Part shown: piece after piece, positions 47,150 through 57,199 of the stretch
Numbering within the stretch: the first letter of the stretch is position 1
How the letters are laid out: each line of letters starts with the position of its first letter
Assembly: GCA_024734495.1 (NCBI GenBank)
Contig: JALMQS010000895.1
Span: forward strand, 62,001 to 126,000
Direction of reading: 5' to 3'
Source: Forficula auricularia
Taxonomy: Eukaryota; Arthropoda; Insecta; Dermaptera; Forficulidae
DNA length: 64,000 nt
Translations under genes and position numbers: made by a program
Notes under the pieces: generated by a model
What the model was told of the DNA's origin: nothing
Databases searched by the model: none
Seen by the model: the letters and a program-made list of their open reading frames with translations, nothing else

Positions 47150-47640
47150 GAGCCTCCAAGCATTTTCTTGCTACACTGGATGCAATTCAGAAGCGAGCAA
47201 TTAAACTAATAGGAGACCCGGCTCTATCCAACTCACTCGACTCCCTGGCTCATCGAAGAACCGTTTCTGCCCTTTCCCTGTACTACAAATACTATCACGG
47301 TGTCTGTTCAGTCGAGCTGAAATCAATTATCCCCCCTAATGCCCTCTTTACGAGAAACACGCGGTTTTCAAACGCTCAGCACCCCTTCGCTGTCAAATTG
47401 GTTAAAAGTCGAACAAGCGCTTTCGCCAACTCTTTTGTCCCTATGACCTCCAGAGACTGGAACTCGCTCCCTGCCACCATCTTTCCCGCGACTTATAACC
47501 TTCAGCTATTTAGGACCCGTATCCACAGATACCTTCGACCCTCCGCCCAACCCATAAAATTCTTTCTTCTTTTCACGATGGAGGGGCCAACCCAGGCCTT
47601 TAGGGGTTGTACCTTTTTGGTGTAACTCCTTCTCTCATCA
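47150..47640 (+). pseudogene. CR1/jockey-like LINE 3' end fragment
   Basis: Encodes LATLDAIQKRAIKLIGDPAL, SLDSLAHRRTVSALSLYYKY and RDWNSLPATIFPATYNLQLF, then LFTMEGPTQAFRGCTFLV. This is the C-terminal tail of a non-LTR retrotransposon reverse transcriptase, homologous to 57200-58146. The catalytic part is absent. Related short fragments are at 48003-48160, 55120-55250 and 59570-59755. Confidence 0.85.
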
Positions 47641-47717
47641 TTATCATAAAAAAAGAGTTAAGATGTTGATAAAGCCAGAGATGGCTGTCCACAATTTATA
47701 AATTTTAAAAAGAGAGA

Positions 47718-47926
47718 AATTCAGCCATTAGGGAAGCCTCTGTCGAATAAAAAACTCCCAATTACAAAAAAACATTTCGGCTTTAATTAGATAAGGCCAT
47801 CTTCAGTTCTTATGAGAATATTTGCAAACTCAATACATTTGTGTTTAACAATGAGTGCAGACAGAGTTTAATTGAGAGTTTGTTTTTCGACAGAGGCTTC
47901 CCTATTGACTGAATTCAAAAAAAAAA
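47718..47926. repeat. Palindrome with hammerhead-like motif
   Basis: GGGAAGCCTCTGTCGAATAAAAAACTC at the left is mirrored by GAGTTTGTTTTTCGACAGAGGCTTCCC at the right. On the minus strand 47775-47806 reads CTGAAGA-T-GGCC...GCC-GAAA. Confidence 0.82.
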
Positions 47927-48002
47927 AAAAAAAAATACTAAAGCTTTTCATTTATTGAATCCTAGTTGTTATTTTTTTATTATAATGATATTGATACAAG
48001 AA

Positions 48003-48160
48003 GAAGTAGCACCAAGAAGGTACAACCTCTGTAGTCCGCGGTGGACCCTTGTATCGTGAAGATAAGAAGAGATTTAGGGATTGGGTAGGAGTCGAAGGTA
48101 TCTGTGGATGCTGGTCTTGAAAGATTGAATGTTATAATTTGCTGGAAAGACTGTTACAGA
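48003..48160 (-). pseudogene. LINE 3' fragment, inverted
   Basis: The minus strand matches the end of 47150-47640 (CCAGCAAATTATAACATTCAATC..., AGATACCTTCGACTCC, AGGTTGTACCTT). Only the last ~50 codons remain. Confidence 0.7.
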
Positions 48161-48164
48161 TGAT

Positions 48165-48430
48165 TTTTATTATATGTCAGGGGGGTTGATTTCACACCTC
48201 GGGAATTAAAACAACTTTGAACCCTTCTGAGATATGTGCCATATGGCGCTAAATATTTCATTCAAAAATTGAATCTTCATTTGTACATTGTCACGGTCTA
48301 GTGATTCTAAATTTAAATATATAGTAGCCAAGACATAATAGTTTAAAAAAAGGTGGTTCAGTGCTTCAAATTTGGTTTGCTTTAAAATTCGAAGGGCAAT
48401 ATAATGACTTTGCTCAATTTTAATGTAAGC
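48165..48430 (-). repeat. SINE family S copy, degraded
   Basis: Shares TATATGTCAG.GGGGTTG, TCTAAATTTAAATATATAG, AAAGGTGGTTCAGTG and AATTCGAAGGGCAAT with 25340-25670. The T-arm is largely destroyed. Confidence 0.7.
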
Positions 48431-49310
48431 AGAGCCGGATCTAGGTCTTTTGTCCGGGGGGAGGGGAGAGGCAAGCCCCCTTAAATGCTATATAAAACAT
48501 GTGAAGTATGAGAAAAAATAGTAAATCAGCTATAATAAACAACCATATTATGGTTTTATAGCGTCAAGAATAAATCATTTAAATTTTAACACCATTGTAT
48601 TTTAAAATTATTATACATTACAAAAAATTTCCCGATTCCCAAAATGTGCGGCTTCTTAAAATTTGCTTCCGGGGGCACGTGCCCCCCCCCCCCCACACCC
48701 ATAGATCCAGTCATGAATGTAAGAGTTCAAGAATAATGGTTTAGGTGAAACATCTTGAACGGGTTCTTACTAGTTAAAACGCGTTTACTGAAAACCTTTG
48801 TGGCCACTAGAATTTACTGATGTTGGCTGAGTTTGGTTCAAAGGTCTAGAATCTTCATTTGTGGCACGTGCCCCCCCACCCCCCATAGATCCAGTCCTGA
48901 ATGTAAGAGTTCAAGAATAATGGTTTAGGTGGAAACATTTTGAACGGGTTCTTACTAGTTAAAACGCTTTTACTGAAAATCTTTGTGGCAATCTAGAATT
49001 TACCGATGTTGGGCTGAGTTTGGTTCAAAGGTCTAGAATCTTCATTTGTGATCTTCCACCTCATTTTAGGTGTTTATTTTCAAAAAATTTTAAATTACAT
49101 TCTCTACAATTTAGCTTCTAATTGTTGATATTTTTGTTTTTAAATTTTTTGAAAAATAAACACCCAAAATGAGGCGGAAGGTCAAAAATGAAGATTCTAG
49201 ACTCTTTGAACCAAACTCAACCAACGTCAGTAAACTCTAGTTGCCACCAAAGTATACAGTGAAACGCGTTTGTACTAGTAAGAACCCGTTCTTACTAAAA
49301 ACGGAGTTTT
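48431..49310. repeat. MITE-like segment, 184-bp tandem duplication and palindrome
   Basis: GGCACGTGCCCCC...TAGATCCAGTC.TGAATGTAAG...TCATTTGTGG is repeated at about 48673-48862 and 48863-49046. The second copy runs into a palindrome (GAACCCGTTC-type outer ends, CCTCATTTT.GGTGTTTATTTTCAAAAAATTT at the centre) up to 49310. Its arms (AAACGCGTTT.ACTG, CAACATCAGTAAACTC) recur at 54530-54900. No gene. Confidence 0.72.
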
Positions 49311-49624
49311 ACTGCAACATATATACCAAATTAAGGTTTTGTCTGTATATTGCTTAAAATAGCCCCAAATTTTGTATGTGCACATTTCAAGCAAAGTTAT
49401 GAAAGAAAACACCCTCAAAAAAATTTCGGTTCCTTAGTTAGGAAGGATTTTGAAATTGGCAGCTTCTGGGTCGTGTTAGAAATAACACAGAAAACATCTA
49501 TAATTGTACTTGAGATTAGTGCTAGCGTTTAATGTTAAAATGACCAAAATCTTCCCACGGGATATTTTAAAGGGTTATAGTGGTGTTTCACAAATATTTG
49601 TATTTAATATGTATAACTATAAAC
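49311..49624. other. Intron, no gene seen
   Basis: No splice-bounded frame, RNA or repeat end recognised. Confidence 0.55.
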
Positions 49625-49894
49625 CAGGGGTGTCCACTAACCTTAACTTTGGGAGCCGCAAATTTATAAAACTGTTTCAAAGCGAGCCACATTGTTTGGA
49701 TATTAATTAATGGTTTATTAAAAAAAGGACACATTTTTTTATTTTATAAAATATAAATGAAGTAATATTTATTTTTTGCTCTACTTACTTATAACATTAG
49801 TGTTCAATTACAATCAAAAAAAGAAATAACATTTTACTTTTGAGAAGTACTCTTACGAGATTTAATTTTGGTATTATTATTTTTTACTTCACCA

Positions 49895-50530
49895 TACAGG
49901 GTATGGTCAAGTATTGTAATCCTGCATGAGCATCGAAAAAATTATATTTTTCGTGATAATAATTGTTTTGTCAAAATGTCTGTTAGTTAGTCTGTCTGTT
50001 AGTCTGTGCGTTACCAAATTTTTGTAGACGAGCTAGATCAAAAACTAGTGTGAATATCAAAACTAAATTTCACACGTAGTTTTGGTGCATTGAGATTAAG
50101 AGCTGATTAGATTTTGGTGCATATCGACTCAAAATTAAGGGGGTTGGGGAGGGGGAGGTTAAAAATTAAAAATCTAGGCCATTTGAGCAAATTCAACCAA
50201 ATTTTGAATACATAATCAGTGGGCCCCCATAAGTTTAAAAATGCAAAAACTAAGCCTACATGATGAATATTCTTCTTCTTCATCTTCTCTATAGGCATTC
50301 GCCTGTTCTTCCAATAAGAAAAAAAGAATAAAGACGTTAGTTTCTTGCTGCGACATCCTTCCATCTTTTTTTCGGCCGCCCTCTGCTCCGTGTGCCACGT
50401 GGGCGATTTTCCTTCACGATTTTTGCAAGGCGGTCATCCGTCATTCGTGATGAATATAAATAATTTTATTAAATATTAAATATATATAAGTGAGGGGCCA
50501 GGTTGTATGGTAAATTCAAGTGGTTACATC
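49895..50530 (+). repeat. Dispersed repeat family B copy
   Basis: CCATACAGGGTATGGTCAAG at the start, then AGCATCGAAAAAATTATATT, ATCAAAAACTAGTGTGAATA and AAAATTAAGGGGGTTGGGG. Same order as 24220 and 53265. Confidence 0.78.
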
Positions 50531-50597
50531 AGAACTTGTCAGTTTATTTAATTTAATTATTATACTTTTTAAAATCAGTATTATTCAAGACGAGCTT

Positions 50598-50665
50598 TCG
50601 TGCGTGCCTTCGGCACGCCCTCGAAGCTCGGCCCTCCGGGCTGAGTGCCCTGGCGGGCAGCGTCT
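50598..50665. repeat. Cluster of three GC-rich hairpins
   Basis: GCGTGCC-TTC-GGCACGC, CGAGCTTTCG.../...CGAAGCTCG and GCCC-TCC-GGGC lie in 65 bp of otherwise AT-rich DNA. They could be a Helitron-like 3' end or a structured transcript. Confidence 0.6.
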
Positions 50666-51256
50666 CAGTCCAAAAATTTTATTCCTCTTAAAAAACCACA
50701 CTCCAAATGTATACCCGTAAACTACCGAAAATACATCGTCTCTTAAAAGTTTCGCCTCTTTAATTTTTGAATGGCGGGGGGAAGGGGTGGAATAATTATG
50801 AATATATTTAAATTTTAAATTTCATTTTTCTCTTTCAAAACAAAAATAATGAAATGATTTATGAACTGCAAAAAATTCGCAGGCTGAATCATGGAAATTA
50901 TTCAAATTTACGCGGTTCAATTAATTTCATTAATTACAATAAATATATTTAATGTTTCTTAATTTAAAGTCTTTTAGAGTCTTTCATTTCAAAATTCGAG
51001 TGCAAATTAAAATTATATTTCAAATTTGCCTGGTTGATGAAAATCAATTGGGCTGTCAGTTTAAAATCCGAACTGACAATTATATTTCAAATTTGCCTCG
51101 TTAATTAATATATATTCAATGTTTTTTAATTTAAAATCAATTGGTGTTTTTTCATTTTCATTCGAGTTCAAATGAATACAATATTATCTCGACACAAAGT
51201 CTAAATCAAAAATTTATAGTTTTAGTAATAGAAATCATGTTATAAATATTAATCTT

Positions 51257-51325
51257 ACATTGGTCTACTGGTTAGAGCAGATGACCTTAGTTCAAGAGTT
51301 CGTAGGTTCGATTCTAGTCAAGAGG
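51257..51325 (+). pseudogene. tRNA-like relic inside the hAT element
   Basis: TGGTCTACTGGTTAGAGCA resembles box A and the D-arm, and GTAGGTTCGATTCTA contains a box B. No acceptor stem pairs and the anticodon arm is poor, so it is a tRNA pseudogene or the head of a SINE. Confidence 0.5.
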
Positions 51326-51572
51326 GAATTTTTTTAGAGAAATTTCTCTTAGCGTTGTTACAAATTAATCTAGATCAATATATATAGTATATGGTTCAAG
51401 AGCCACACGAGATTGACTGAAGAGCCGCATGCTGCTCGTGAGCTACGTTGTGGCCACCCCTGCTATAAACCACCACCGCTTTCCCTAAATGTTATCAAAA
51501 TCTTGCCCTTTGAAAGCTTCAGTTTTCGAAAAATTGCCTATCATTAATAGATTGTTGTTGTTGTTGTTTTAG

Positions 51573-51827
51573 ATCAAGCTGTGTGGCGGTTGTTGTTTGG
51601 GCTGTGCTGTCCTCTGCGTGATTGTGACCATCACGACAACGGTGGTGCACATGTCTCGTCTGCAGTCGATCAAGGAGTGCTCGTACACGCAGGCCACCCG
51701 CACCTGCACCTGCTACCCCCTGGTCCAGCCCTCACCTTCAGGCCCAGGCACACTGCTGCAGCCGCTGCATCCGGTCAGGCCGGACCAGGGCGTGGTCTAC
51801 GTCTTTAATGGCACACCCGACTGCGAG
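51573..51827 (+). CDS. Exon with TM3 and the large cysteine-bearing loop
   Basis: Acceptor TTGTTGTTTTAG|ATCAAG and donor TGCGAG|GTAACA, 255 bp, phase 0 at both ends. Residues 192-276 are IKLCGGCCLGCAVLCVIVTI and TTTVVHM (TM3, rich in Cys), then an 80-residue loop starting SRLQSIKECSYTQATRTCTC. Cys 227, 236, 238 and 275 could form disulphides. NGTP near the end is a glycosylation sequon weakened by the following Pro. The exon is GC-rich against AT-rich introns. The spacing TM3, CxC, long loop, Cys, TM4 is what suggests ENTREP/FAM189 (or TMEM255). Confidence 0.85.
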
Positions 51828-51919
51828 GTAACACACCTGAGAGAATACAAATAAATTATTTGCAATAAGAAATTTAATATAAAGCATAGGTGGGTGGGTG
51901 CTCAATGCTCATACTGAGA

Positions 51920-52545
51920 ACCGAGGGGTGAACCGCGACCTAATATGCTGTACACCTACTTCCACTTGTACTTCCAAATATTTCAAAGTACTTCCAAATA
52001 TTTCCAAGTGATTCCAAATATTTTCAAGTACTTCCAAATATTTCCAAGTACTTCCAAATATTTCCAAGTAATTCCAAATACTTCCAAGTACTTCCAAGTA
52101 TTTCCAAGTACTTCCAAATATTTCCAAGTAATTCCAAATATTTCCAAGTACTTCCAAATATTTCCAAGTACTTTCAAATATTTCCAAATACTTCCAAGTA
52201 TTTCCAAGTACTTCCAAATATTTCCAAGTAATTCCAAATACTTCCAAGTACTTCCAAGTATTTCCAAGTACTTCCAAATATTTCCAAGTAATTCCAAATA
52301 TTTCCAAGTGCTTCCAAATATTTCCAAGTACTTTCAAATATTTCCAAATACTTCCAAGTATTTCCAAGTACTTCCAAATATTTCCAAGTAATTCCAAATA
52401 TTTCCAAGTGCTTCCAAAATACTTCCAAGTATTTCCAAGTACTTTCAAATATTTCCAAGTAATTCCAAATATTTTCAAGTACTTCCAAAATACTTCCAAA
52501 GAAGTGTACCCCTACTTCCAATCGCGGATCACCCCTCGCTGAGAA
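51920..52545. mobile_element. MITE family M copy swollen by an internal minisatellite
   Basis: The ends CCGAGGGGTGAACCGCGACC and CAATCGCGGATCACCCCTCG, with subterminal TGTACACCTACTTCC and AAGTGTACCCCTACTTCC, match the ordinary ~130-170-bp copies. Here the interior is about 540 bp of tandem repeat. Confidence 0.88.
51965..52500. repeat. Minisatellite of CTTCCAAATATTTCCAAGTA type
   Basis: A basic ~10-bp unit (TTCCAA.TA/GTA) is arranged in 20-bp and longer nested periods, with a larger block repeating about every 120 bp (52050-52170, 52170-52290, 52290-52410). It is open in several frames on both strands because the unit lacks stops. Not a gene. Confidence 0.95.
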
Positions 52546-52579
52546 CGATCGCAGAATAAATAAGCCGGTCGAAACTTTG

Positions 52580-52745
52580 TAGTCGAGAAGTGAACCGCGA
52601 TCTAATATCGTGTGCACCTACTTCCACTTCCATTTCCAAGGAGAAAACAATAGATTAAGGGGCATTATCTAATGAATTCCAAAATAATCCCACATAATAA
52701 CAAAGACGTGTACACCTAATTCCAATCGCGGTTCACCCCTCGGTT
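52580..52745. mobile_element. MITE family M copy
   Basis: The ends TCGAGAAGTGAACCGCGATC and AATCGCGGTTCACCCCTCG are inverted. Subterminal GTGCACCTACTTCCACTTCC and GTGTACACCTAATTCC. It lies 35 bp from the expanded copy. Confidence 0.85.
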
Positions 52746-52912
52746 GTAGTTATATTGTCCACTCTAAGCCTTGGAATTCGCTTCTTCTTCACAATATTTT
52801 CTACCCTTTCCAACTTTTTAACCCAATGATTGAAAAACTTCTTGAAAGAAGTGAGTATTTTTGTAGAAAATTATTTTGCTGTCATTATTGTTATTCAGTT
52901 CCATCATTATCA

Positions 52913-53090
52913 AAATTAGATATGACAAATCAGAGGAAAAAAGGTACAATTATAAACACAGTGTTAAAACATGCGATCAATTGTCACGTTTCATATCCAT
53001 AATAAATTGGCGAAACGTCGCAATTGATCGCATGTTTTAACACTGTGTTTATAATTGTTCCTTTTTTCCTCTGATTTGTCACATCTAATT
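52913..53090. repeat. Near-perfect palindrome
   Basis: ATTAGATATGACAAATCAG...ACACTGTGTTTATAATTG-type arms mirror each other around about 53003. Two or three mismatches are visible. GGCGAAACGTCGC sits beside the centre. Confidence 0.88.
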
Positions 53091-53264
53091 ATTTTGCTGC
53101 TCTAAAATAACTAATTTGAACGATAGAGGGAGAACTACAGAATCCTCGATAGGGATTCACACAGTTTTCCCTGTTAAATTTAGCCATGAGAATTCAGGGT
53201 TTTTTCCCTATTTTTGATGTTAGTTCATCTTTTTATTGCCGTTTTATAAACATTTTTACTTTAC

Positions 53265-53720
53265 CATACAGGGTATGGTCAATTATTGTAATTGTGCATG
53301 AAAATAGTCTTTTTTTTGGTTCGTTTTTTCGAAATATTTCAAAAACGGCTGAAATTATTTTATTTAAATAAATTGAGTGAAACCATGGTTTTTTGGTCTA
53401 CAAAAAAGCCATAAGGAGTGACCATCGAAAAATTATATTTTACAAGATATATTATATTTTGCTAAAATCATTGTTAGTACGTAAGTTACCATACTTTTAG
53501 TACTTTACCAAATTAGCTCAAAAACTAGTGTGAATATCAAAACGAAATTTCACACGTAGTTCTTTTGCATTGCGATTAAGATCTGATTATATTTTGGTTG
53601 AAATCGAACAATAAATTAAGGGGGGGGTGGGGGGGTTAAAAATTAAAATTTTCAAACTAAAAAAAAAAAAAAATGAAATATACTACGATAAAATTCATGT
53701 GGATGGCCACATCAGCCATC
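53265..53720 (+). repeat. Dispersed repeat family B copy
   Basis: CCATACAGGGTATGGTCAAT, TTCGTTTTTTCGAAATATTTC, TTGAGTGAAACCATGG and AGCTCAAAAACTAGTGTGAA occur in the same order as the other copies. G-run at 53618-53635. It ends about 110 bp before the next coding exon. Confidence 0.78.
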
Positions 53721-53829
53721 AGCTTATTTTTTTTTGGATGACAATTGATATATCGCAACATCCATTCCTAGAGAGTCCTAGTTTTCACTTCACCCCCTTA
53801 AAAGAGTTCTTTCTCTTTTTCCACTGTAG

Positions 53830-53997
53830 GTGGTGCACGGCTCTTTGTACGCCTGTCTGCGTGCTGTCTTCGGCTTGAGCGTCGTCGGCATCCTCGTCTG
53901 CATCTTCTCCTGTATGCTGGTCTACCAGCTGCTCAGCCACGAGAGAAAGAAAATGTACTGGGAACAACTCGAACTACGATGCAGATATCTCTCCCGG
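53830..53997 (+). CDS. Exon with TM4 and the juxtamembrane helix
   Basis: Acceptor CTTTTTCCACTGTAG|GTGGTG and donor TCCCGG|GTAAAC, 168 bp, phase 0 at both ends. Residues 277-332 begin VVHGSLYACLRAVFGLSVVG; TM4 is about 288-311. A strongly basic stretch, HERKK, follows, then MYWEQLELRCRYLSR, which looks like an amphipathic cytosolic helix. The basic flank after TM4 puts the long tail in the cytosol. Length and hydrophobic pattern match the last span of the ENTREP/FAM189 group. Confidence 0.85.
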
Positions 53998-54390
53998 GTA
54001 AACAATTCGAAAATTAAACTACAATAAGATTGAAGTAATTTTTGGAGATGGACTGATAAGTGAAATATCCGATATCCACTCAATTAAACTACAATATCTA
54101 CTCTGACGTAGGGAAACACTAGTTATGGGGGAACGATTTCTATTCTCCTATAAATGCCAAAATACCTTTCTTTACTTCCCCACCAACTAGCGCATCAGAT
54201 TTTCGTCAAAATTACAAATGTTTAAAGTTCAGACTTGTTGTGAAAAAATTTATATTTCTTATTATTATAATTTTTTAATCAAATTTTTGACATACTTTCT
54301 ATCCCCCAGAGACACAGATGTGATTATAATGATTGAATAAATCTCAAAGAAGTCTATGTTCACAAATTTAAGAAATACTGTTATATTATA

Positions 54391-55029
54391 CATGGTGTTT
54401 TTAAATTGATGCGAAATAAATATTTTAAAGGGTGATTTTTCAGTAAAAATTAAGATGAGTCTTTCATTTAATTTGTTGTTCAAATTTCATTCTTCTACTA
54501 TAAATTCTTACATAGTGGATATGTTGCAGTAAAAACCCGTTTTTAGTAAGTACGGAGTTCTTACTAGTTAAAACGCGTTTTATTGAATATCTTTGTGGCA
54601 ACTAAAATTTACTGATGTTGTTTGAGTTTGATTTAAAGATCTTCAGACTCATTTTGGGGGAAAATGTCAAAAATTACATCCCCTACCACTTTGCTTCTAA
54701 TTTTTGACATTTTCGTTTAAAAAATTTTGAAAATAAACGCCCAAAATGAGGCGGGAGGTAAAAAATTAAGATTCTAGACCTTTGAACCAAACTCAACCAA
54801 CATCAGTAAACTCTAATTGCCACAAAGGTATTCAATGAAACGCGTGTTATAACTAGTAAGAACCCATTCTTATTAGAAACGGGCGTTTACTACAACAGAT
54901 ATATTAAATAAAAACAATTTTTCCTCTAACTTAGAGGGGCTGTAACTTGGAGGGGAAGGGGTTTTTAACAAAAAATTATATTGAAAAATCACCCTTTAAA
55001 ATATTTCGCATCAATTTAGAAACACCCTG
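54391..55029. mobile_element. TA-flanked MITE with long inverted ends
   Basis: CATGGTGTTTTTAAATTGAT and its counterpart ATCAATTTAGAAACACCCTG, then AATATTTTAAAGGGTGATTT mirrored at 54985. TA at 54389-54390 and 55030-55031. An inner palindrome (54530-54900) repeats the arms of the one at 48900-49310. Confidence 0.85.
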
Positions 55030-55119
55030 TATAGTAAATCTATTAATAGTAATAAGTGAAAACAAGGATTTTACATAATCGTGTTTTGGGTAGAAGGATC
55101 AAGGCCGTAATCAGCGGGG

Positions 55120-55250
55120 GAAGATTAGAGTGTAACCCTCCAGCGACTGGAATTCGCTTCCAACTACTGTCTTCCCCGCGACTTAAAACCTTCATCTGCT
55201 TAAGACCCGCATCCACAGATTCCTTCCACTCCTACTCAGCCTATAAATGA
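55120..55250 (+). pseudogene. Short LINE 3' fragment
   Basis: CCAGCGACTGGAATTCGCTT, TCTTCCCCGCGACTTA and GACCCGCATCCACAGATTCC match the tail-coding region of 47150-47640. Only about 40 codons remain. Confidence 0.75.
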
Positions 55251-55573
55251 TTTGACTCATACCAGAAATGTTTTTTTTTAATAATATCTAAATCTCGCAA
55301 ATATGTAATGATAAATTAGTTCGATCTAATTAATTAATTGAACAGCCGATAATTTAATTAATTCTATTTAAAATTTTTTATGGTTTTTTAGTTTATTACA
55401 CGCTTTATAATATGATATTAACTTCATCTGTATGAATCTATATATTTATCTATTATTGTGACTTTTGTTCTGTTAAATTCCGCAAACATTTCTCTATAAA
55501 AATAATTGTTTACCTACTCAATTTAAATTAAATTATATAAAAATTATAAAATAAATACAATTCATTCTGTTAA

Positions 55574-56262
55574 GGTGTTCGCGACAATACTAGCAAAAAG
55601 TTAATGCTAGAGTATATAGAACAGACAATAAGGATTCATAATTCATAAGCCCAAAACTTTTTGCTGTTTATGTACCACTACTAGCCAATCCCGTGCTCGT
55701 TTGACAAATCTGGCAACACTGTGCGAGCTTGTATATATTTTATCATAGAAATGTCAGATAAAGTACATTATAAAGGGAGATTTATAAAACAAAAAGTCCT
55801 TAATAAGCGATTGAAAGCTGTTGCGACAATGGCTGAAGCGAAAAAATGTAAAAAAAGTACTAAAGTTAACCCACTTTTTAGGTTAAATAAATGCTTTGTT
55901 GCCAGCTTGTTTTTAGTGTAAATTTTTAATTATTTATTCATTATTATCTCAGAAACTGTGTTGTAACTATGAATTAAAATTTTCTTAAAAAATGTATTAG
56001 TTATTGTTTAATGTTGGTTTAGTTTTTTATAACAATGGTAAGAAGAGTTTCTTAATTATAATTAAATATGTACGTAAACTTTCCGATATCCCGTATAGTG
56101 CAATGTATGAGTCTGAAAAACTCTATCTTTGGAATTTAATATCTCCGGAACTATATTGTTCATAAATTTCGTTTTGCCACCAATCGATGCAGAAGTATTT
56201 GAATAGTAATCTGTCTAAATTTCAAAAAATCCTAAGAAAACGCATATGGTGATACAACTACC
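55574..56262. mobile_element. TTAA-flanked MITE, copy 2 (inverted relative to 40783-41692)
   Basis: TTAA at 55570-55573 and 56263-56266. The terminal GATACAACTACC is intact at the right, and the left end is GGTGTTCGCGACAATACTAG. Collinear, as reverse complement, with copy 1 except for the 221 bp explained by the insertion there. It shows the empty site. Confidence 0.9.
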
Positions 56263-56354
56263 TTAACAATTGTTATGGTTTTTAGTTTATTTTCTAACTA
56301 CGAATGATAAAATTACAATGTAGATTTACAATATTGGTATGTGTTTCTTTCTAG

Positions 56355-56626
56355 CCTCGTCCAGCTGGTCACCGTTGCAACTGCTGTGATGAGTGTCGTT
56401 ATCAGACACCACCTCCTGAGCTCTTCCCTTGGCCGTTGATGAACGAGCGATATTGGACGCCTGGCCGGGTAGGCAATCTCTACTCCCCGAATCCAGGCGA
56501 AGCTGACGTCGCAGCTGCTGCAGCGGCCGCCGCTGCAGCTGCAGCAGCCGCTCAGAATGCAGCACAACGCAACTCGGCAGCCTCTGGGCCATCAGGAGCT
56601 CACGCTGCCCGAGGGTGGTCTTGGAG
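56355..56626 (+). CDS. Exon with cysteine cluster and polyalanine
   Basis: Acceptor GTTTCTTTCTAG|CCTCGT and donor TTGGAG|GTAAGA, 272 bp, entering in phase 0 and leaving in phase 2. Residues 333-422 begin PRPAGHRCNCCDECRYQTPP. CNCCDEC just inside the membrane could be palmitoylated or bind metal. ELFPWPLMNERYWTPGRVGN follows, then 14 consecutive Ala with mixed GCN codons, then QNAAQRNSAASGPSG. Mixed codons argue against recent slippage. Upstream of the acceptor lies the TTAA element, 92 bp away. Confidence 0.82.
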
Positions 56627-57199
56627 GTAAGAAGAAAAACCTTGTGCGGGGATCCAAAGAAAAATCGAGCGTTTTTTAACTGAATTAAAAATAATATTAC
56701 ATATATCGGTGTTAACAAAAGCAAAAAATCGGTCCTCCAGGTACTAAAGTTCATTAAATGTGATGGTGTCAGGGAAAAGGGCCCTTATCTTCACTTACTA
56801 GTTTTTTCAGGAATGGAAAAATGAGAGTTAAATGTGGGTATAATGTTTGATTACATACACGCAAGATCAAAAAAATCGCACTCCCCCCACATTTTCACTT
56901 CAAACTTGAATATTTTTTAAATTAATTTTTTTCCAAGTACTATTTTGATTAAATTAAAGTACACACACTGTTAGCTCTAAAAACACAAAATGTTTACCTT
57001 TGAACTGCAAAATTATTAGATTACTAACGAAAAAGTGAGAGATAGACATAATGGAATTGGAATAATTATCGGAAAAGAGGTTTTTTTAATTTAATTAGTT
57101 TTTTCCTCTTATAAAAACAAGGACTAAAAAGATGATCAAGGACTGTCGACGGTGGAGAAGTTATCTCCGAAGTCGAAGCTCAAATACAATGTATACATT

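Larger units (their letters stand above)
49625..51462. mobile_element. hAT element, 1.84 kb, with exact 8-bp target duplication
   Basis: CAGGGGTGTCCACTAACC at the left and GTTGTGGCCACCCCTG at the right are inverted ends. CTATAAAC is duplicated at 49617-49624 and 51463-51470. Subterminal GGGAGCCGC and AGAGCCGCATG.. follow the pattern of hAT elements. There is no transposase; the interior holds family B (49895-50530), hairpins and a tRNA-like segment. Confidence 0.93.

Noticed and set aside
51257..51325. Functional tRNA gene
   Set aside because: Box A and B resemblance is present but acceptor and anticodon stems do not form; it lies inside a hAT element.
51909..52617. Long open frames on both strands (WKYLEVLGN- and SKYFQVFPS-type repeats)
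   Set aside because: They come from a stop-free minisatellite inside a MITE; frames overlap on both strands and lack splice or start context.
55721..55921. 66-residue basic frame MRACIYFIIEMSDKVHYKGR...
   Set aside because: Falls inside the TTAA MITE; the frame is disrupted in the other copy at 40783-41692.
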